A stretch of DNA of 64,000 bases, taken from positions 83,146 through 147,145 of the forward strand of contig CACMTV010000002.1 of the NCBI GenBank assembly GCA_902616675.1, given 5' to 3'. The notes beneath the pieces were generated by a model. The model was not told where the DNA came from. It searched no databases and was given only the letters and a program-made list of their open reading frames with translations. The stretch's first letter is position 1. Each line of letters starts with the position of its first letter. This document shows positions 53,402 to 63,372 of the stretch, piece by piece. Both the position numbers and the translations under genes were made by a program. The DNA comes from an uncultured Pelagibacteraceae bacterium. Lineage in GTDB: Bacteria; Pseudomonadota; Alphaproteobacteria; Pelagibacterales; Pelagibacteraceae.

Positions 53402-55120
53402 ATGTCAAAAATAAATAAAAAAAGATTACCAAGTCGTCATACATCCTTAGGTCCAGATAGAGCCCCACATCGTTCCTTTTATTACGCAATGGGTGAAACT
53501 GAGCAAGACGTAGCCAAACCTTTTGTAGGTGTTGTATCAACTTGGAATGAAGCGGCACCATGTAATACAGCTTTAATGAGACAAGCTCAATCAGTAAAAA
53601 AAGGGGTGAAAGAAAATGGTGGAACGCCAAGAGAGTTTTGCACAATCACAGTGACTGATGGTATTGCCATGGGGCATGAGGGGATGAAGTCGTCACTTAT
53701 CTCAAGAGAAATAATAGCAGACTCAGCAGAATTAACAGTCAGAGGACATTGTTATGATGCTCTAGTTGGTATAGCGGGATGTGATAAATCCTTACCAGGG
53801 TTAATGATGTCCATGCTTAGACTTAATGTCCCAAGTGTTTTTATTTATGGCGGTTCAATTTTGCCTGGTAAATATAAAGGTAAAGACGTTACAGTAGTAG
53901 ATGTATTCGAAGCTGTTGGAAAACATTCTTCTGGATCGATGTCTTCTGAAGAATTGAGGGAATTAGAGTTGGTAGCATGTCCTAGCGCTGGAGCTTGCGG
54001 GGGACAGTTTACAGCTAATACAATGGCGTGCGTGTCTGAAGCCATTGGATTAGCTCTACCTTATTCAGCTGGCACACCTGCGCCTTATGAGGAAAGGGAT
54101 AAATACGCTTTTGAAAGCGGACAAACTGTAATGAATTTGTTAGAAAAAAATATTAAACCTAGAGATATAGTAACGAAAAAATCGTTAGAAAATGCTGCAA
54201 CTATTGTAGCTGCCACAGGTGGTTCTACTAACGCTGCTCTTCATTTACCAGCACTAGCAAACGAGATAGGTGTAAAATTTGACTTAATGGATGTAGCTAA
54301 AATATTTAAAAAAACTCCTTATCTTGCAGACTTAAAACCGGGAGGAAAATTTGTTGCAAAAGATATGTGGGAAGCAGGAGGTGTTCCAATGTTATTAAAA
54401 ACTTTATATGATGGTGGTTTTATACATGGTGATTGCATGACAGTTACAGGCAAAACTATGAAAGAAAATCTTAAAGATATAAAATTTGATCCAAATCAAA
54501 AAGTTTTGCGAGAATATAATAATCCCTTATCTCCAGATGGTGGTGTAGTTGGTTTAAAAGGTAATTTAGCACCTGAAGGAGCAATAGTTAAAATCGCTGG
54601 ATTAAAAAAATTACAGTTTACCGGCAAAGCTAGATGTTTTGATAATGAGGAAGATGCTATGAAAGCTGTTCAAACAAAAAGATATAAAGATGGAGATATA
54701 ATTATTATAAGGTATGAGGGACCTAGAGGGGGACCAGGAATGAGGGAAATGCTTTCAACGACAGGTGCAATTTATGGTCAGGGCAAAGGAGAAAAAGTTG
54801 CTTTGATAACTGACGGTAGATTTTCTGGAGCTACAAGAGGTTTTTGCGTAGGTCACGTAGGCCCTGAAGCAGCGTTAGGTGGACCTATAGCTTTAATTAA
54901 AAACGGTGATGTTATTGATATAGATGCAAAAAAAGGAACAATCAATGTTAGGTTAACCAAGTCACAATTATTGTCTAGAAAAAAGAAATGGAAAGCGAAA
55001 AAATCTTCTTTTGGTTCAGGAACTCTGTGGAAATATGCTCAAACAGTTGGTCCAGCTTATCTTGGCGCACCAACACACCCTGGTAAGAAAAAAGAAATAA
55101 AAGAATATTCTAAAATTTAA
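53402..55120 (+). CDS. ilvD: Dihydroxy-acid dehydratase
   Basis: Fe-S enzyme of valine, isoleucine and leucine synthesis. The 572-residue protein has cluster ligand Cys in GCDKSLPG and [25 protein letters not shown], and the C-terminal [28 protein letters not shown]. It starts two bases after valS and overlaps manC by one base. It works downstream of cimA (4951-6555) in isoleucine synthesis. Confidence 0.97.
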   Translation: MSKINKKRLPSRHTSLGPDRAPHRSFYYAMGETEQDVAKPFVGVVSTWNEAAPCNTALMRQAQSVKKGVKENGGTPREFCTITVTDGIAMGHEGMKSSLISREIIADSAELTVRGHCYDALVGIAGCDKSLPGLMMSMLRLNVPSVFIYGGSILPGKYKGKDVTVVDVFEAVGKHSSGSMSSEELRELELVACPSAGACGGQFTANTMACVSEAIGLALPYSAGTPAPYEERDKYAFESGQTVMNLLEKNIKPRDIVTKKSLENAATIVAATGGSTNAALHLPALANEIGVKFDLMDVAKIFKKTPYLADLKPGGKFVAKDMWEAGGVPMLLKTLYDGGFIHGDCMTVTGKTMKENLKDIKFDPNQKVLREYNNPLSPDGGVVGLKGNLAPEGAIVKIAGLKKLQFTGKARCFDNEEDAMKAVQTKRYKDGDIIIIRYEGPRGGPGMREMLSTTGAIYGQGKGEKVALITDGRFSGATRGFCVGHVGPEAALGGPIALIKNGDVIDIDAKKGTINVRLTKSQLLSRKKKWKAKKSSFGSGTLWKYAQTVGPAYLGAPTHPGKKKEIKEYSKI

Positions 55121-56322
55121 TGAAAATTAGACCTGTTATTTTATGTGGTGGGGCAGGAACAAGATTATGGCCCAATTTAAAAAAATATCAGGCAAAACAG
55201 TTTATAGATTTTGGAGGCTGGACTTTATTTGGTAAAACTTTAAAGAGAATTAAAGGCTCAACCTACGATTATCCAATAATTAGTACAAATTCTAAATACA
55301 TAAAAATTATCAAAAAAATTTTAATAAAAAATAATATTAAAAAATATAGAATTATATTGGAACCCGCAAAAAAGAATACAGGACCTGCAATACTTGCATC
55401 AGCTTTAATAAAAGAAATACCAGATAAACAACCTTTAATTTTTTTATCGGCAGATCATCTAATTGAAAAATTCAATAAATTTAACTCTGAAATTAAAAAA
55501 AATGTAAAATTTTTGAGCAATAGTAATATTTTTATTTTTGGAATTAGACCAAATTCGCCTTCCGATCAATTTGGTTATTTTCATACTAAAAGAAAAAAAA
55601 GTTTAAATGTCGTTTCTAAATTTCTTGAAAAACCAAGTAGAGAAAAAGCTAAAAACATTATACAAAGTGGTGGATATTGGAATTCGGGTATATTCTTTTT
55701 AAGAAAAGATTCGTTGGTATATAATTTCAAAGAATATCAAAAAAATATTTATAAAAACTCATTATTGGCAGTTAACAGAAGTAGATTTAAAAAAAATATT
55801 TACTATTTGAATAAAAAAGCATTTGTTAAAAATACTTCAAAATCGTTTGACTATGCTATATTAGAAAAAACGAAAAATATAAACGCTATTAAATTAAATA
55901 TTCCCTGGTCTGATTTAGGTAGTTGGAAAGAAATATTATTAATGTTCTTCAAAAATAAAAAAAAGTATTTTAATAAAAAAAATATTTTTTATAGACCTTG
56001 GGGAAGCTATATAAATTTATATAGTGGTCACAATTTTTTAATAAAGGAGCTAATTGTTAAACCTAAAGGTATTTTGAGTTTACAAAAACATTTCCATAGA
56101 TCTGAACATTGGGTAATAACACAAGGAAAACCTAAAATTACATTAAATAAAAAGTTATTTATAAAAAAACCTAATGAGACAATTTTTATTCCAAAAGGAG
56201 CAATACATAGAATTCAAAATCCTGGTCGTACAACAGTTAAGATAATGGAAGCTCAATTAGGTTCAGTTTTAAAAGAAACAGATATAGTTAGGTACGAAGA
56301 TATTTACGGTCGTATTAATTAA
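55120..56322 (+). CDS. manC: Mannose-1-phosphate guanylyltransferase (ManC type)
   Basis: Makes GDP-mannose for surface glycans. The 400-residue protein has the nucleotidyltransferase signature LCGGAGTRLWPNLKKYQAKQF and a C-terminal cupin mannose-6-phosphate isomerase domain (PWGSYINL, LQKHFHRSEHWVITQG). It is shorter than typical ManC (about 470). It overlaps ilvD by one base and the reverse exonuclease gene by eight. Confidence 0.92.
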   Translation: MKIRPVILCGGAGTRLWPNLKKYQAKQFIDFGGWTLFGKTLKRIKGSTYDYPIISTNSKYIKIIKKILIKNNIKKYRIILEPAKKNTGPAILASALIKEIPDKQPLIFLSADHLIEKFNKFNSEIKKNVKFLSNSNIFIFGIRPNSPSDQFGYFHTKRKKSLNVVSKFLEKPSREKAKNIIQSGGYWNSGIFFLRKDSLVYNFKEYQKNIYKNSLLAVNRSRFKKNIYYLNKKAFVKNTSKSFDYAILEKTKNINAIKLNIPWSDLGSWKEILLMFFKNKKKYFNKKNIFYRPWGSYINLYSGHNFLIKELIVKPKGILSLQKHFHRSEHWVITQGKPKITLNKKLFIKKPNETIFIPKGAIHRIQNPGRTTVKIMEAQLGSVLKETDIVRYEDIYGRIN

Positions 56323-57091
56323 TTTCTAGTTCAATAGGCGTGTGGTCAGAAGGTTTTACTTTTGATCTAGGTTTTTTATTAATATTTATAGATATTATAT
56401 TATCAAGCAAATTAGTTGATAAAAGAAAATGATCAATTCTCATCCCATTATTTTTTTGCCACGATCCAGCAAAATAATCCCAAAATGTATACTCCTGTTT
56501 ATTTTTATTCTTCAATCTGTAAACATCACTGAAACCAAGATTTAGTAATTCTCGAAATTTTTTTCTAATTTCTAATTTTCCCAAAGCATCATTTTCATAT
56601 CTTTTGAAATCATGAACATCTAATTCCTCTGGTATTATATTAAAATCCCCTGCAATAATTAGATTTGAATTTTTATTGAGTTTTTTTTTAATATTGAGAA
56701 TAAAATTTTTTAACCATATTTTTTTGTAATCATATTTGTTAGTCTTTATTGGATTCCCGTTAGGTACATAAATATTAATTATTTCTATTTTCTTATTCTT
56801 TAATTGTATTTCACCAGTAATAATTCTTGATTGTTTCAAATCATCTTTTATGAAATCTTTATTAATATTTGAAATTTTTACTTTTGATATTATTGCTACT
56901 CCATTATAACTTTTTTGTCCGTAAACATATGAGTAATACCCGTTTTTCTCAAATTCTTCGTATGGAAAATTTTTATCTTCTGTTTTTATTTCTTGGATAA
57001 GTAAAATATCTGGTTTTGCTTGTTTTATATATTCTAAGATATTTGTAATTCTAGCTCTTACAGAATTCACATTCCAAGAAATAATTTTCAT
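56315..57091 (-). CDS. xth: Exodeoxyribonuclease III-type AP endonuclease
   Basis: Base-excision repair nuclease of the ExoIII/Ape1 fold, 258 residues. It has the motifs MKIISWNVNSVRARI, LLIQEIKTEDK, ISGDFN-like IAGDFNI and SDHTPIELEI. ATG at 57091 is chosen because the family starts with MKI; the open frame further upstream overlaps erpA. Its start overlaps the erpA stop by one base. Confidence 0.94.
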   Translation of the reverse strand: MKIISWNVNSVRARITNILEYIKQAKPDILLIQEIKTEDKNFPYEEFEKNGYYSYVYGQKSYNGVAIISKVKISNINKDFIKDDLKQSRIITGEIQLKNKKIEIINIYVPNGNPIKTNKYDYKKIWLKNFILNIKKKLNKNSNLIIAGDFNIIPEELDVHDFKRYENDALGKLEIRKKFRELLNLGFSDVYRLKNKNKQEYTFWDYFAGSWQKNNGMRIDHFLLSTNLLDNIISININKKPRSKVKPSDHTPIELEIN

Positions 57092-57408
57092 TAAACTGAA
57101 AACGAAAGACCACAACCGCAAGACGATGAAGCTTTGGGATTGTTTATAACAAATGACTCCCCAATCATTTCGACTTTAAAATCTATTATTGATCCATTTA
57201 TAATATCTAATGATGCTTTATCAATTACAGTATTATTAAACAAAACATCATTCTCATTGGTTGAGTCATCAAAACTAAAATTATATTTGAAACCTGAGCA
57301 ACCACCACCTTTTACTGAAATTCTAAAATACTTTTTTGTCTTGTTTTCTGCAGTAATCTTTTTAATTTGTTTTTTTGCTCTTTCTGTGAATTCAATTTTT
57401 TTTATCAT
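57091..57408 (-). CDS. erpA: Iron-sulfur cluster insertion protein (A-type carrier)
   Basis: An A-type carrier of 105 residues with the three cluster-ligand cysteines Cys37 (GGGCSGFKY), Cys97 and Cys99 (SSCGCGLSF). ErpA and IscA cannot be separated firmly by sequence alone; the position next to xth and dgt is usual for the alphaproteobacterial erpA. Its start is 38 bases from the divergent dgt start. Confidence 0.92.
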   Translation of the reverse strand: MIKKIEFTERAKKQIKKITAENKTKKYFRISVKGGGCSGFKYNFSFDDSTNENDVLFNNTVIDKASLDIINGSIIDFKVEMIGESFVINNPKASSSCGCGLSFSV

Positions 57409-57446
57409 AATAAGTTAATATGTAGTATATAAGTTATTGAATATAT

Positions 57447-58577
57447 ATGCAAAGATATACCTTTTCCAAGTTGTCTGCTTCAATTTATTCCAAAGGTAGA
57501 TTTTTTATTGAAAAAAAAAGCAATTTAAGATCGCCTTATCAAAGAGATAGAGATAGAATTATTCATTCAACCGCCTTCAGAAGATTAAAACATAAAACGC
57601 AAGTTTTTGTTAATACATCAGGCGACCATTATAGAACAAGAATTACTCATTCCCTTGAAGTCTCACAGATTGCTAGAACATTAGCAAAAGTCTTTAAGCT
57701 GAATGAAGATTTATCAGAAACACTAAGTCTTGCTCATGATCTTGGACATACTCCTTTTGGTCATGCAGGTGAAGAAGCTTTAGATGAATGTATGGTTAAT
57801 AGTGGTGGATTTGATCACAATATTCAAACCTTAAGAATAGTTACTTTATTAGAAAATAGATATTATAATTTTAATGGATTAAATCTGTCTTTTGAGACTC
57901 TAGATGGTTTGATAAAACATAATGGTCCAGTTTTAAATAAAACGAAAATTGATAAGATATTAGGAAAAAATTTTTTTAAAAATAAAATTAATTTTAACAC
58001 TAGCCCCTCATTAGAAGCTCAAATTGCATCAATTTCTGATGATATAGCTTATAACAGCCATGATCTAGAAGACGGATTGAATGCAAAATTATTTAAATTA
58101 AATGATGTAACTAAAATACCTGTATTAGAATCTCTTATAAACAAACATAAGAAGAAACTAACAAATTACTCACAGGAATTAGTATTAAGACAAATTATTA
58201 GAGACATAATTAATGAAATGGTTAAAGATGTTATTAATAATACAAAAACAAATCTAAAAAAAAATAATATTCGCAATATACATGATGTTTACAAATCAAA
58301 ATATCCTCTGGTATGTTTCTCCAAAAAAATGAAATTATTTGATCAAAGTATCAAACTATTTTTAAAAAATAACATGTACTATCATAAGAACATTATTGAC
58401 AAAACAAACTTTGGAAAAAAGGTTGTAAAAAAATTATTTTTAAAAATTAAAAAAAAACCTAAAAAATTTCTTCAAATTGAAAATGTTCAAAAAACTAATA
58501 TAGATAGATTGATTTGCGATTTTATAGCTGGAATGACAGATAGATATGCAATAAATTTATATAACAAAATAAAATGA
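57447..58577 (+). CDS. dgt: Deoxyguanosinetriphosphate triphosphohydrolase-like protein
   Basis: HD-domain dNTPase of 376 residues that would split dNTPs to deoxynucleoside and triphosphate. Metal ligands are visible in RTRITHSLEVSQIAR and LAHDLGHTPFGHAGEEAL, and in SDDIAYNSHD. The short (type 2) form is usual in Alphaproteobacteria. It overlaps argS by four bases. Confidence 0.93.
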   Translation: MQRYTFSKLSASIYSKGRFFIEKKSNLRSPYQRDRDRIIHSTAFRRLKHKTQVFVNTSGDHYRTRITHSLEVSQIARTLAKVFKLNEDLSETLSLAHDLGHTPFGHAGEEALDECMVNSGGFDHNIQTLRIVTLLENRYYNFNGLNLSFETLDGLIKHNGPVLNKTKIDKILGKNFFKNKINFNTSPSLEAQIASISDDIAYNSHDLEDGLNAKLFKLNDVTKIPVLESLINKHKKKLTNYSQELVLRQIIRDIINEMVKDVINNTKTNLKKNNIRNIHDVYKSKYPLVCFSKKMKLFDQSIKLFLKNNMYYHKNIIDKTNFGKKVVKKLFLKIKKKPKKFLQIENVQKTNIDRLICDFIAGMTDRYAINLYNKIK

Positions 58578-60292
58578 ATATATTTGAAAGTTATCTAAAA
58601 GAAATTTTAAGTTTGATCAAAAAAAATCAAAACAAATTAAACTTAAATGAAATAAATAATTTTAAAGGTATAAACCTCGAGATTCCTCCAGTAAATTTTA
58701 ATGAAGATTTATCATCGAATATCTGCATGGTATTAGCAAAAATAAATAAATTGAATCCAAATGAGCTAGCGACAAAAGTTCAGGCTTTAATAAAAGCAAA
58801 TATAAAAGATTTTAAAGATGTAAAAATCGCTGGTCCTGGTTTTATAAATATTGATCTTTCTAATGATGCGCTCGTTAAGATTATAAATAAAATTTTTAAA
58901 GACAGCTCAAACTTTGGCTCATTTAACTCAAATTTCAAATTTAACATAGAATTTGTATCAGCTAATCCAACCGGACCCATGCATGTCGGTCATTGTCGGG
59001 GAGCAATATTTGGTGATGTATTGTCAAATCTTCTTAAGTTTAACGGCAATAAAGTAACTAAAGAATATTATATAAATGACTACGGTAACCAAATTAAAAA
59101 TTTTGTAAAATCTGTATATTTGAGAATTAGAGAGATAAAGTATGAAGAAAAATTTAAAGATGAAAAAGATTTATATCCTGGAGAATATATTAGAGATATA
59201 GCTCAAAAAATTTTAACGAATAACAATCTTAAATTTGATTCATTTGAAAAAAGTTTTGATTTTTTAGCAAAAGAGGCTCTAAATTATTCAATGGATATGA
59301 TAAAATCAGATTTAACAAAACTCGGAATAATCCATGATAGTTTTGTATCTGAAAAATCAATTGTTGACTCAGATGGTGTGATTAACGCAATTAAACAACT
59401 TAAAAAAACTAAACATATTGAAGAAGGATATTTAGAACCACCTAAAGGTGAAGAAAATAAAGATTGGAAAAAAATTAAAAGACTAATATTTAAATCAGCT
59501 TTATTTGGTGATGATTCTAATAGAGCCTTACAAAAGAATGATGGTTCTTGGACATATTTTGCTAATGATTTAGCATATCACTTTAATAAAGTTTCAAGAA
59601 AATATGATAAATTAATTAACATATTGGGAGCAGATCACACTGGTTATGTAAAAAGAATAGAAGGAGCAGTTCTTGCATTATCTGGAAATAAAACAAGCTT
59701 AGAATGTAAAGTTTGCCAATTAGTAAAATTATTTAAAAAGGGTAAGCCGTTTAAAATGTCAAAAAGGGCTGGAGAATTTATATCAGTCAATGACTTATTA
59801 AGTGAAGTTAGCAGAGACTCGATTAGATTTATGATGCTTAATAGAAGTAATGATGTTGAATTAGAATTCGATTTTGAAAAGGTGCTTGAAAAAAGTAAAG
59901 AGAATCCAGTTTATTATGTACAATATTGTCATGCTAGAATTCAATCTATTTTACGCATGATAAATTTTAAAGTTGAAAAAAAAACCACAATTAAAAAGAT
60001 TGATGTAAATTTTAATAAGTATGAAAAAGATATTTTAAAAAAAATATTTGAATGGCCAAAAATCATAAGAATTGCTTCTATTAAGTATGAGCCTCATCGT
60101 ATACCTTTTTATCTCTATCAATTAGCAACTCTATTTCATTCATATTGGAGCAAAGGAAATGAAGATGAAAAATATAAATTTATCAAAGATGGAAAAGTAA
60201 ATAATAATATAATTATTATTATACAATTAATTTTAATTGTTTTACAAAATGGCATGAAAATTCTTAATGTTTCCTTACCTAACAAAATGTGA
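58574..60292 (+). CDS. argS: Arginine--tRNA ligase
   Basis: Class I synthetase of 572 residues. HIGH motif in FVSANPTGPMHVGHCRGA and a KMSK-type loop in KPFKMSKRAGEFISV, with the C-terminal DALR anticodon-binding domain. It overlaps dgt upstream and a small membrane-protein gene downstream by four bases each. Confidence 0.97.
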   Translation: MNIFESYLKEILSLIKKNQNKLNLNEINNFKGINLEIPPVNFNEDLSSNICMVLAKINKLNPNELATKVQALIKANIKDFKDVKIAGPGFINIDLSNDALVKIINKIFKDSSNFGSFNSNFKFNIEFVSANPTGPMHVGHCRGAIFGDVLSNLLKFNGNKVTKEYYINDYGNQIKNFVKSVYLRIREIKYEEKFKDEKDLYPGEYIRDIAQKILTNNNLKFDSFEKSFDFLAKEALNYSMDMIKSDLTKLGIIHDSFVSEKSIVDSDGVINAIKQLKKTKHIEEGYLEPPKGEENKDWKKIKRLIFKSALFGDDSNRALQKNDGSWTYFANDLAYHFNKVSRKYDKLINILGADHTGYVKRIEGAVLALSGNKTSLECKVCQLVKLFKKGKPFKMSKRAGEFISVNDLLSEVSRDSIRFMMLNRSNDVELEFDFEKVLEKSKENPVYYVQYCHARIQSILRMINFKVEKKTTIKKIDVNFNKYEKDILKKIFEWPKIIRIASIKYEPHRIPFYLYQLATLFHSYWSKGNEDEKYKFIKDGKVNNNIIIIIQLILIVLQNGMKILNVSLPNKM

Positions 60293-60558
60293 TGTTTAAA
60301 AAATTAATTAAAATTTTAATGCTTCTGTTAGTTATATCTTTTTTTGCTATTATTTTTAGGTATTATTTCTCAGAAAAAAATATAGCTCAAAAAAAACAAA
60401 ACAGATATAATTTAGAAACAAAAGTTTTAGAAAATATTTCAAGTTTACCAGAATTACTTAATAATACTAATGATGTCATTGAATTTAATTCAGGATTTGA
60501 AAATTCAAACAAACAAAATTTTAAAAGAAGTTTTTGGGACCTTTTTAAAGACCAATGA
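60289..60558 (+). CDS. Small single-pass membrane protein between argS and nagZ
   Basis: Eighty-nine residues with one N-terminal membrane segment (about residues 8-26) and a polar tail ending SFWDLFKDQ. No domain was recognised. In many Alphaproteobacteria a membrane-anchored SPOR-domain protein sits at this place between argS and nagZ. This protein has the anchor but is far too short to hold a SPOR domain, so it may be a reduced counterpart. Four-base overlaps on both sides support that it is translated. Confidence 0.72.
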   Translation: MMFKKLIKILMLLLVISFFAIIFRYYFSEKNIAQKKQNRYNLETKVLENISSLPELLNNTNDVIEFNSGFENSNKQNFKRSFWDLFKDQ

Positions 60559-61502
60559 TTGAAAAAGCTATAATTATAAGTATATCAGGTTATAAACTTA
60601 CCAAAATTGAAAAAAAAATTTTTAAAGAGTACTTACCATGGGGAGTTATCCTTTTTAAAAGGAATATTAAAAATTTTCAACAACTAAAAAAACTTATTTT
60701 ATCTATTAAAAAAATTACTAAAAATAAACATTATCCAATTCTAGTAGATGAGGAGGGTGGAGATGTTTCAAGATTAAAAAGTATTATTGATAACAAATTA
60801 TTTTCTCAAAGATACTTTGGTAAAATTTATGAGGCCAACTCTAGTATTGGAGAAGGTATTTATAAATATTATATTAATGAATTATGTAATATCTTTAAAT
60901 CACTTGGTATTAATATTAATACAGTCCCAGTTTTAGACAAGTTATATAGTCAGACTAATAGTTTTCTAACAAACAGAGTTTTTTCATCAAAAATAGGAAC
61001 CATTCGATCTCTTTCAGACATATGTATTAGAGCATATAAATCAAATAATATATCAACAGTTATAAAACACATACCTGGTCATGGTTTATCGAAATCCGAC
61101 TCTCATCGAAGATTGCCCAAAATAAATAAAAGTATTAATTTTTTATTAAAAAATGATTTTAAATGCTTTAAAAATACCAAATCTAAATTTGCAATGACTG
61201 CACATATCCTATTTGATAAAATTGATAGCAAAGATTGCGCTACCCATTCAAAAAAAATAATACAAAATATTATTAGGAAAAAAATTGGATTCAAAGGTAT
61301 AATAATATCTGATGATATAAGCATGAAATCTTTAAAGTATAGTTTAGTTAAGAATGCGTTAAAAGCTCTTAATGCAGGTTGTAATTTGGTGCTATATTGT
61401 AAAGGAAGGTCAAGCGAGTCTCTTAAATTATTAAGGAAAATTCCACCAATAGATGAATTTACTAAAAAAAAAACATCAGAATTTTACAGATTTTTAAGAT
61501 AG
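60555..61502 (+). CDS. nagZ: Beta-N-acetylhexosaminidase (glycoside hydrolase family 3)
   Basis: Cytoplasmic enzyme of peptidoglycan recycling that removes GlcNAc from anhydromuropeptides. The 315-residue protein has VDEEGGDVSRL, the family motif VIKHIPGHGLSKSDSH and the nucleophile Asp region IISDDISMKSL. It overlaps the small membrane-protein gene by four bases. Confidence 0.93.
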   Translation: MIEKAIIISISGYKLTKIEKKIFKEYLPWGVILFKRNIKNFQQLKKLILSIKKITKNKHYPILVDEEGGDVSRLKSIIDNKLFSQRYFGKIYEANSSIGEGIYKYYINELCNIFKSLGININTVPVLDKLYSQTNSFLTNRVFSSKIGTIRSLSDICIRAYKSNNISTVIKHIPGHGLSKSDSHRRLPKINKSINFLLKNDFKCFKNTKSKFAMTAHILFDKIDSKDCATHSKKIIQNIIRKKIGFKGIIISDDISMKSLKYSLVKNALKALNAGCNLVLYCKGRSSESLKLLRKIPPIDEFTKKKTSEFYRFLR

Positions 61503-61522
61503 TATTTGAATAGGAGTCGAGG

Positions 61523-62251
61523 ATGAATAATTCTTTTTTGATTGACATACCAAATTATAATGGACCTTTAGAAACTTTATTAGATTTAGCAAAAAATCAA
61601 AAAGTTGATTTAGCAAATATTTCAATTACAAAGTTGGCTGATCAATTTTTAGAATTTGTAAAAAATAATAAAAATTTAAATTTAGAAACAGCTTCTGAAT
61701 TTTTACTTATGGCAACATGGTTAGCCTATTTAAAATCTAAATTATTATTGCCAGAGGATGATGATGATGATTTCAAAGCGCTTGAAGTAGCAGAACGATT
61801 AAAATTACAATTAAAGAAACTTGAATTAATAAGACTTTTATCAGATCAACTGTTAAAACGAAAACGAATTGGAAAAGATATTTTTTTTAGAGGAATGCGT
61901 GGTGGGATTAAATCCATTTACACTCCGATTTACGATGTTAGTTTGTATGAACTATTAAAGAGTTATGCAATCATTAGTTCACAAAAATCCTTTCAAAGAG
62001 TTAATATTCCTAAATTACCCGTTCTAACCACAGAACAAGGTATAGTTAATATTAAGAGCAAATTGGATAGCCTTAATGATTGGAAAAATTTTATTGAATT
62101 AATACCAGAAAATTATAAACAAAATAGTCAAAAAAAAAGAACAGGTATATCTGGAATTTTAGCAGCTTGTTTAGAACTCACAAGAGAAGGTGTTATCAAT
62201 ATAATGCAAAAGAAACATTTTGATGATATTTTAATAAAAAAAAATAAATGA
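61523..62251 (+). CDS. scpA: Segregation and condensation protein A
   Basis: Kleisin subunit of the SMC condensin, 242 residues. The N-terminal IPNYNGPLETLLDLAKNQKVDLANISITKLADQFLEFV is diagnostic, as is ASEFLLMATWLAYLKSKLLLP. The C-terminal winged helix is also present. It overlaps scpB by four bases. Confidence 0.95.
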   Translation: MNNSFLIDIPNYNGPLETLLDLAKNQKVDLANISITKLADQFLEFVKNNKNLNLETASEFLLMATWLAYLKSKLLLPEDDDDDFKALEVAERLKLQLKKLELIRLLSDQLLKRKRIGKDIFFRGMRGGIKSIYTPIYDVSLYELLKSYAIISSQKSFQRVNIPKLPVLTTEQGIVNIKSKLDSLNDWKNFIELIPENYKQNSQKKRTGISGILAACLELTREGVINIMQKKHFDDILIKKNK

Positions 62252-62922
62252 AGAAAAAAAAGAATAATATAATAAATTTTCCAAGCTCTATTTCTAAACT
62301 TGAGAGAAAAGTAGAAGCAATTCTTTTTGCAGCCTCAGAGCCACTTGAAATTGAAACTATTGAAAAAAGACTTCAAGCAACTACAAATATTAAAAAAATT
62401 CTTGAAAAAATTCAAAATGATTACAAGCCGAGGGGTATAAATCTAGTTTGTATAAGAAATAAATGGTCTTTTAGAACTGCATCAGATTTATCAAACACAA
62501 TGGCATTACAAAAATCTACACAAAAAAAATTATCCAAAGCTTCAATCGAAACATTGTCAATAATTGTTTATCATCAGCCTGTCACTAGATCCGAAATAGA
62601 ACAAATTAGAGGTGTAGCTTTTGGATCGAATACGATAGAAATATTGATGGAATTAGATTGGGTTCGACCTTCTGGAAGAAAAAATATTCCTGGTAAACCT
62701 ATTCAATATGTAACGACAGAAAACTTTTTAAATCACTTTAATATTCAAAAATTATCAGATTTACCTACTGTTGATGAATTAGGAACTGCAGGTTTAATTG
62801 ATACTTCAGCAGTTAATTCTTCAATATTTGGAACTAGCAAGTTTTTTTCAGAACAATCATCAAAAACAAAAGAAGACATATATTCAGACATTGAAAGCGC
62901 TATAGACGATAATGAAAAATAG
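62248..62922 (+). CDS. scpB: Segregation and condensation protein B
   Basis: A dimeric winged-helix partner of ScpA, 224 residues. It has KLERKVEAILFAASEPLEIETI, the core SKASIETLSIIVYHQPVTRSEIEQIRGV and the C-terminal QYVTTENFLNHFNI. A 49-base gap before tatA may hold the promoter of the Tat genes. Confidence 0.95.
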   Translation: MKKKKNNIINFPSSISKLERKVEAILFAASEPLEIETIEKRLQATTNIKKILEKIQNDYKPRGINLVCIRNKWSFRTASDLSNTMALQKSTQKKLSKASIETLSIIVYHQPVTRSEIEQIRGVAFGSNTIEILMELDWVRPSGRKNIPGKPIQYVTTENFLNHFNIQKLSDLPTVDELGTAGLIDTSAVNSSIFGTSKFFSEQSSKTKEDIYSDIESAIDDNEK

Positions 62923-62971
62923 AGTAAATAAAGTTATTTATTTAGTTTAAATTATTGTATATAAGATAAAT

Positions 62972-63160
62972 ATGAGTATTGGTTTTTGGCAAATAGCTAT
63001 AGTAGTTGTCCTTGTAGTCCTTTTATTCGGAAGAGGTAAAATTTCTGATTTAATGGGAGATGTTGCTAAAGGCATTAAAAGTTTTAAAAAAGGTATCTCA
63101 GAAAATCCAGACTCATCTAATAAAGATACTGAAGATAAAAATAATTCTAATAATAATTAA
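62972..63160 (+). CDS. tatA: Sec-independent translocase subunit TatA
   Basis: A 62-residue protein with one N-terminal membrane segment ([20 protein letters not shown]), the [23 protein letters not shown] hinge and amphipathic helix, and a polar tail. It forms the pore-like oligomer of the Tat export system. It is five bases ahead of tatB. Confidence 0.94.
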   Translation: MSIGFWQIAIVVVLVVLLFGRGKISDLMGDVAKGIKSFKKGISENPDSSNKDTEDKNNSNNN

Positions 63161-63165
63161 TTTAA

Positions 63166-63372
63166 ATGCCACAGATTGGTTGGTTTGAATTACTTGTAAT
63201 AATAATAGTTGCAATTCTTGTAATTGGACCTAAAGACTTCCCAATTGTTTTAAAAAAAATAGGATCATGGGTTGGATCTATTAAAAGATATTTTTCTGAT
63301 GTTCAAAGAAACGTTAATGAAATCACGAACTTAGAAGAGGATAATAAAAAGAAAGACAAATCTGATGAGTAA
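63166..63372 (+). CDS. tatB: Sec-independent translocase subunit TatB
   Basis: A 68-residue protein with an N-terminal membrane segment (IGWFELLVIIIVAILVIGPKDFPIVL) that carries the TatB-type Glu and the GPKD/P hinge, then an amphipathic helix. It is shorter than most TatB proteins, as expected for a streamlined genome. It overlaps tatC by eight bases. Confidence 0.92.
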   Translation: MPQIGWFELLVIIIVAILVIGPKDFPIVLKKIGSWVGSIKRYFSDVQRNVNEITNLEEDNKKKDKSDE

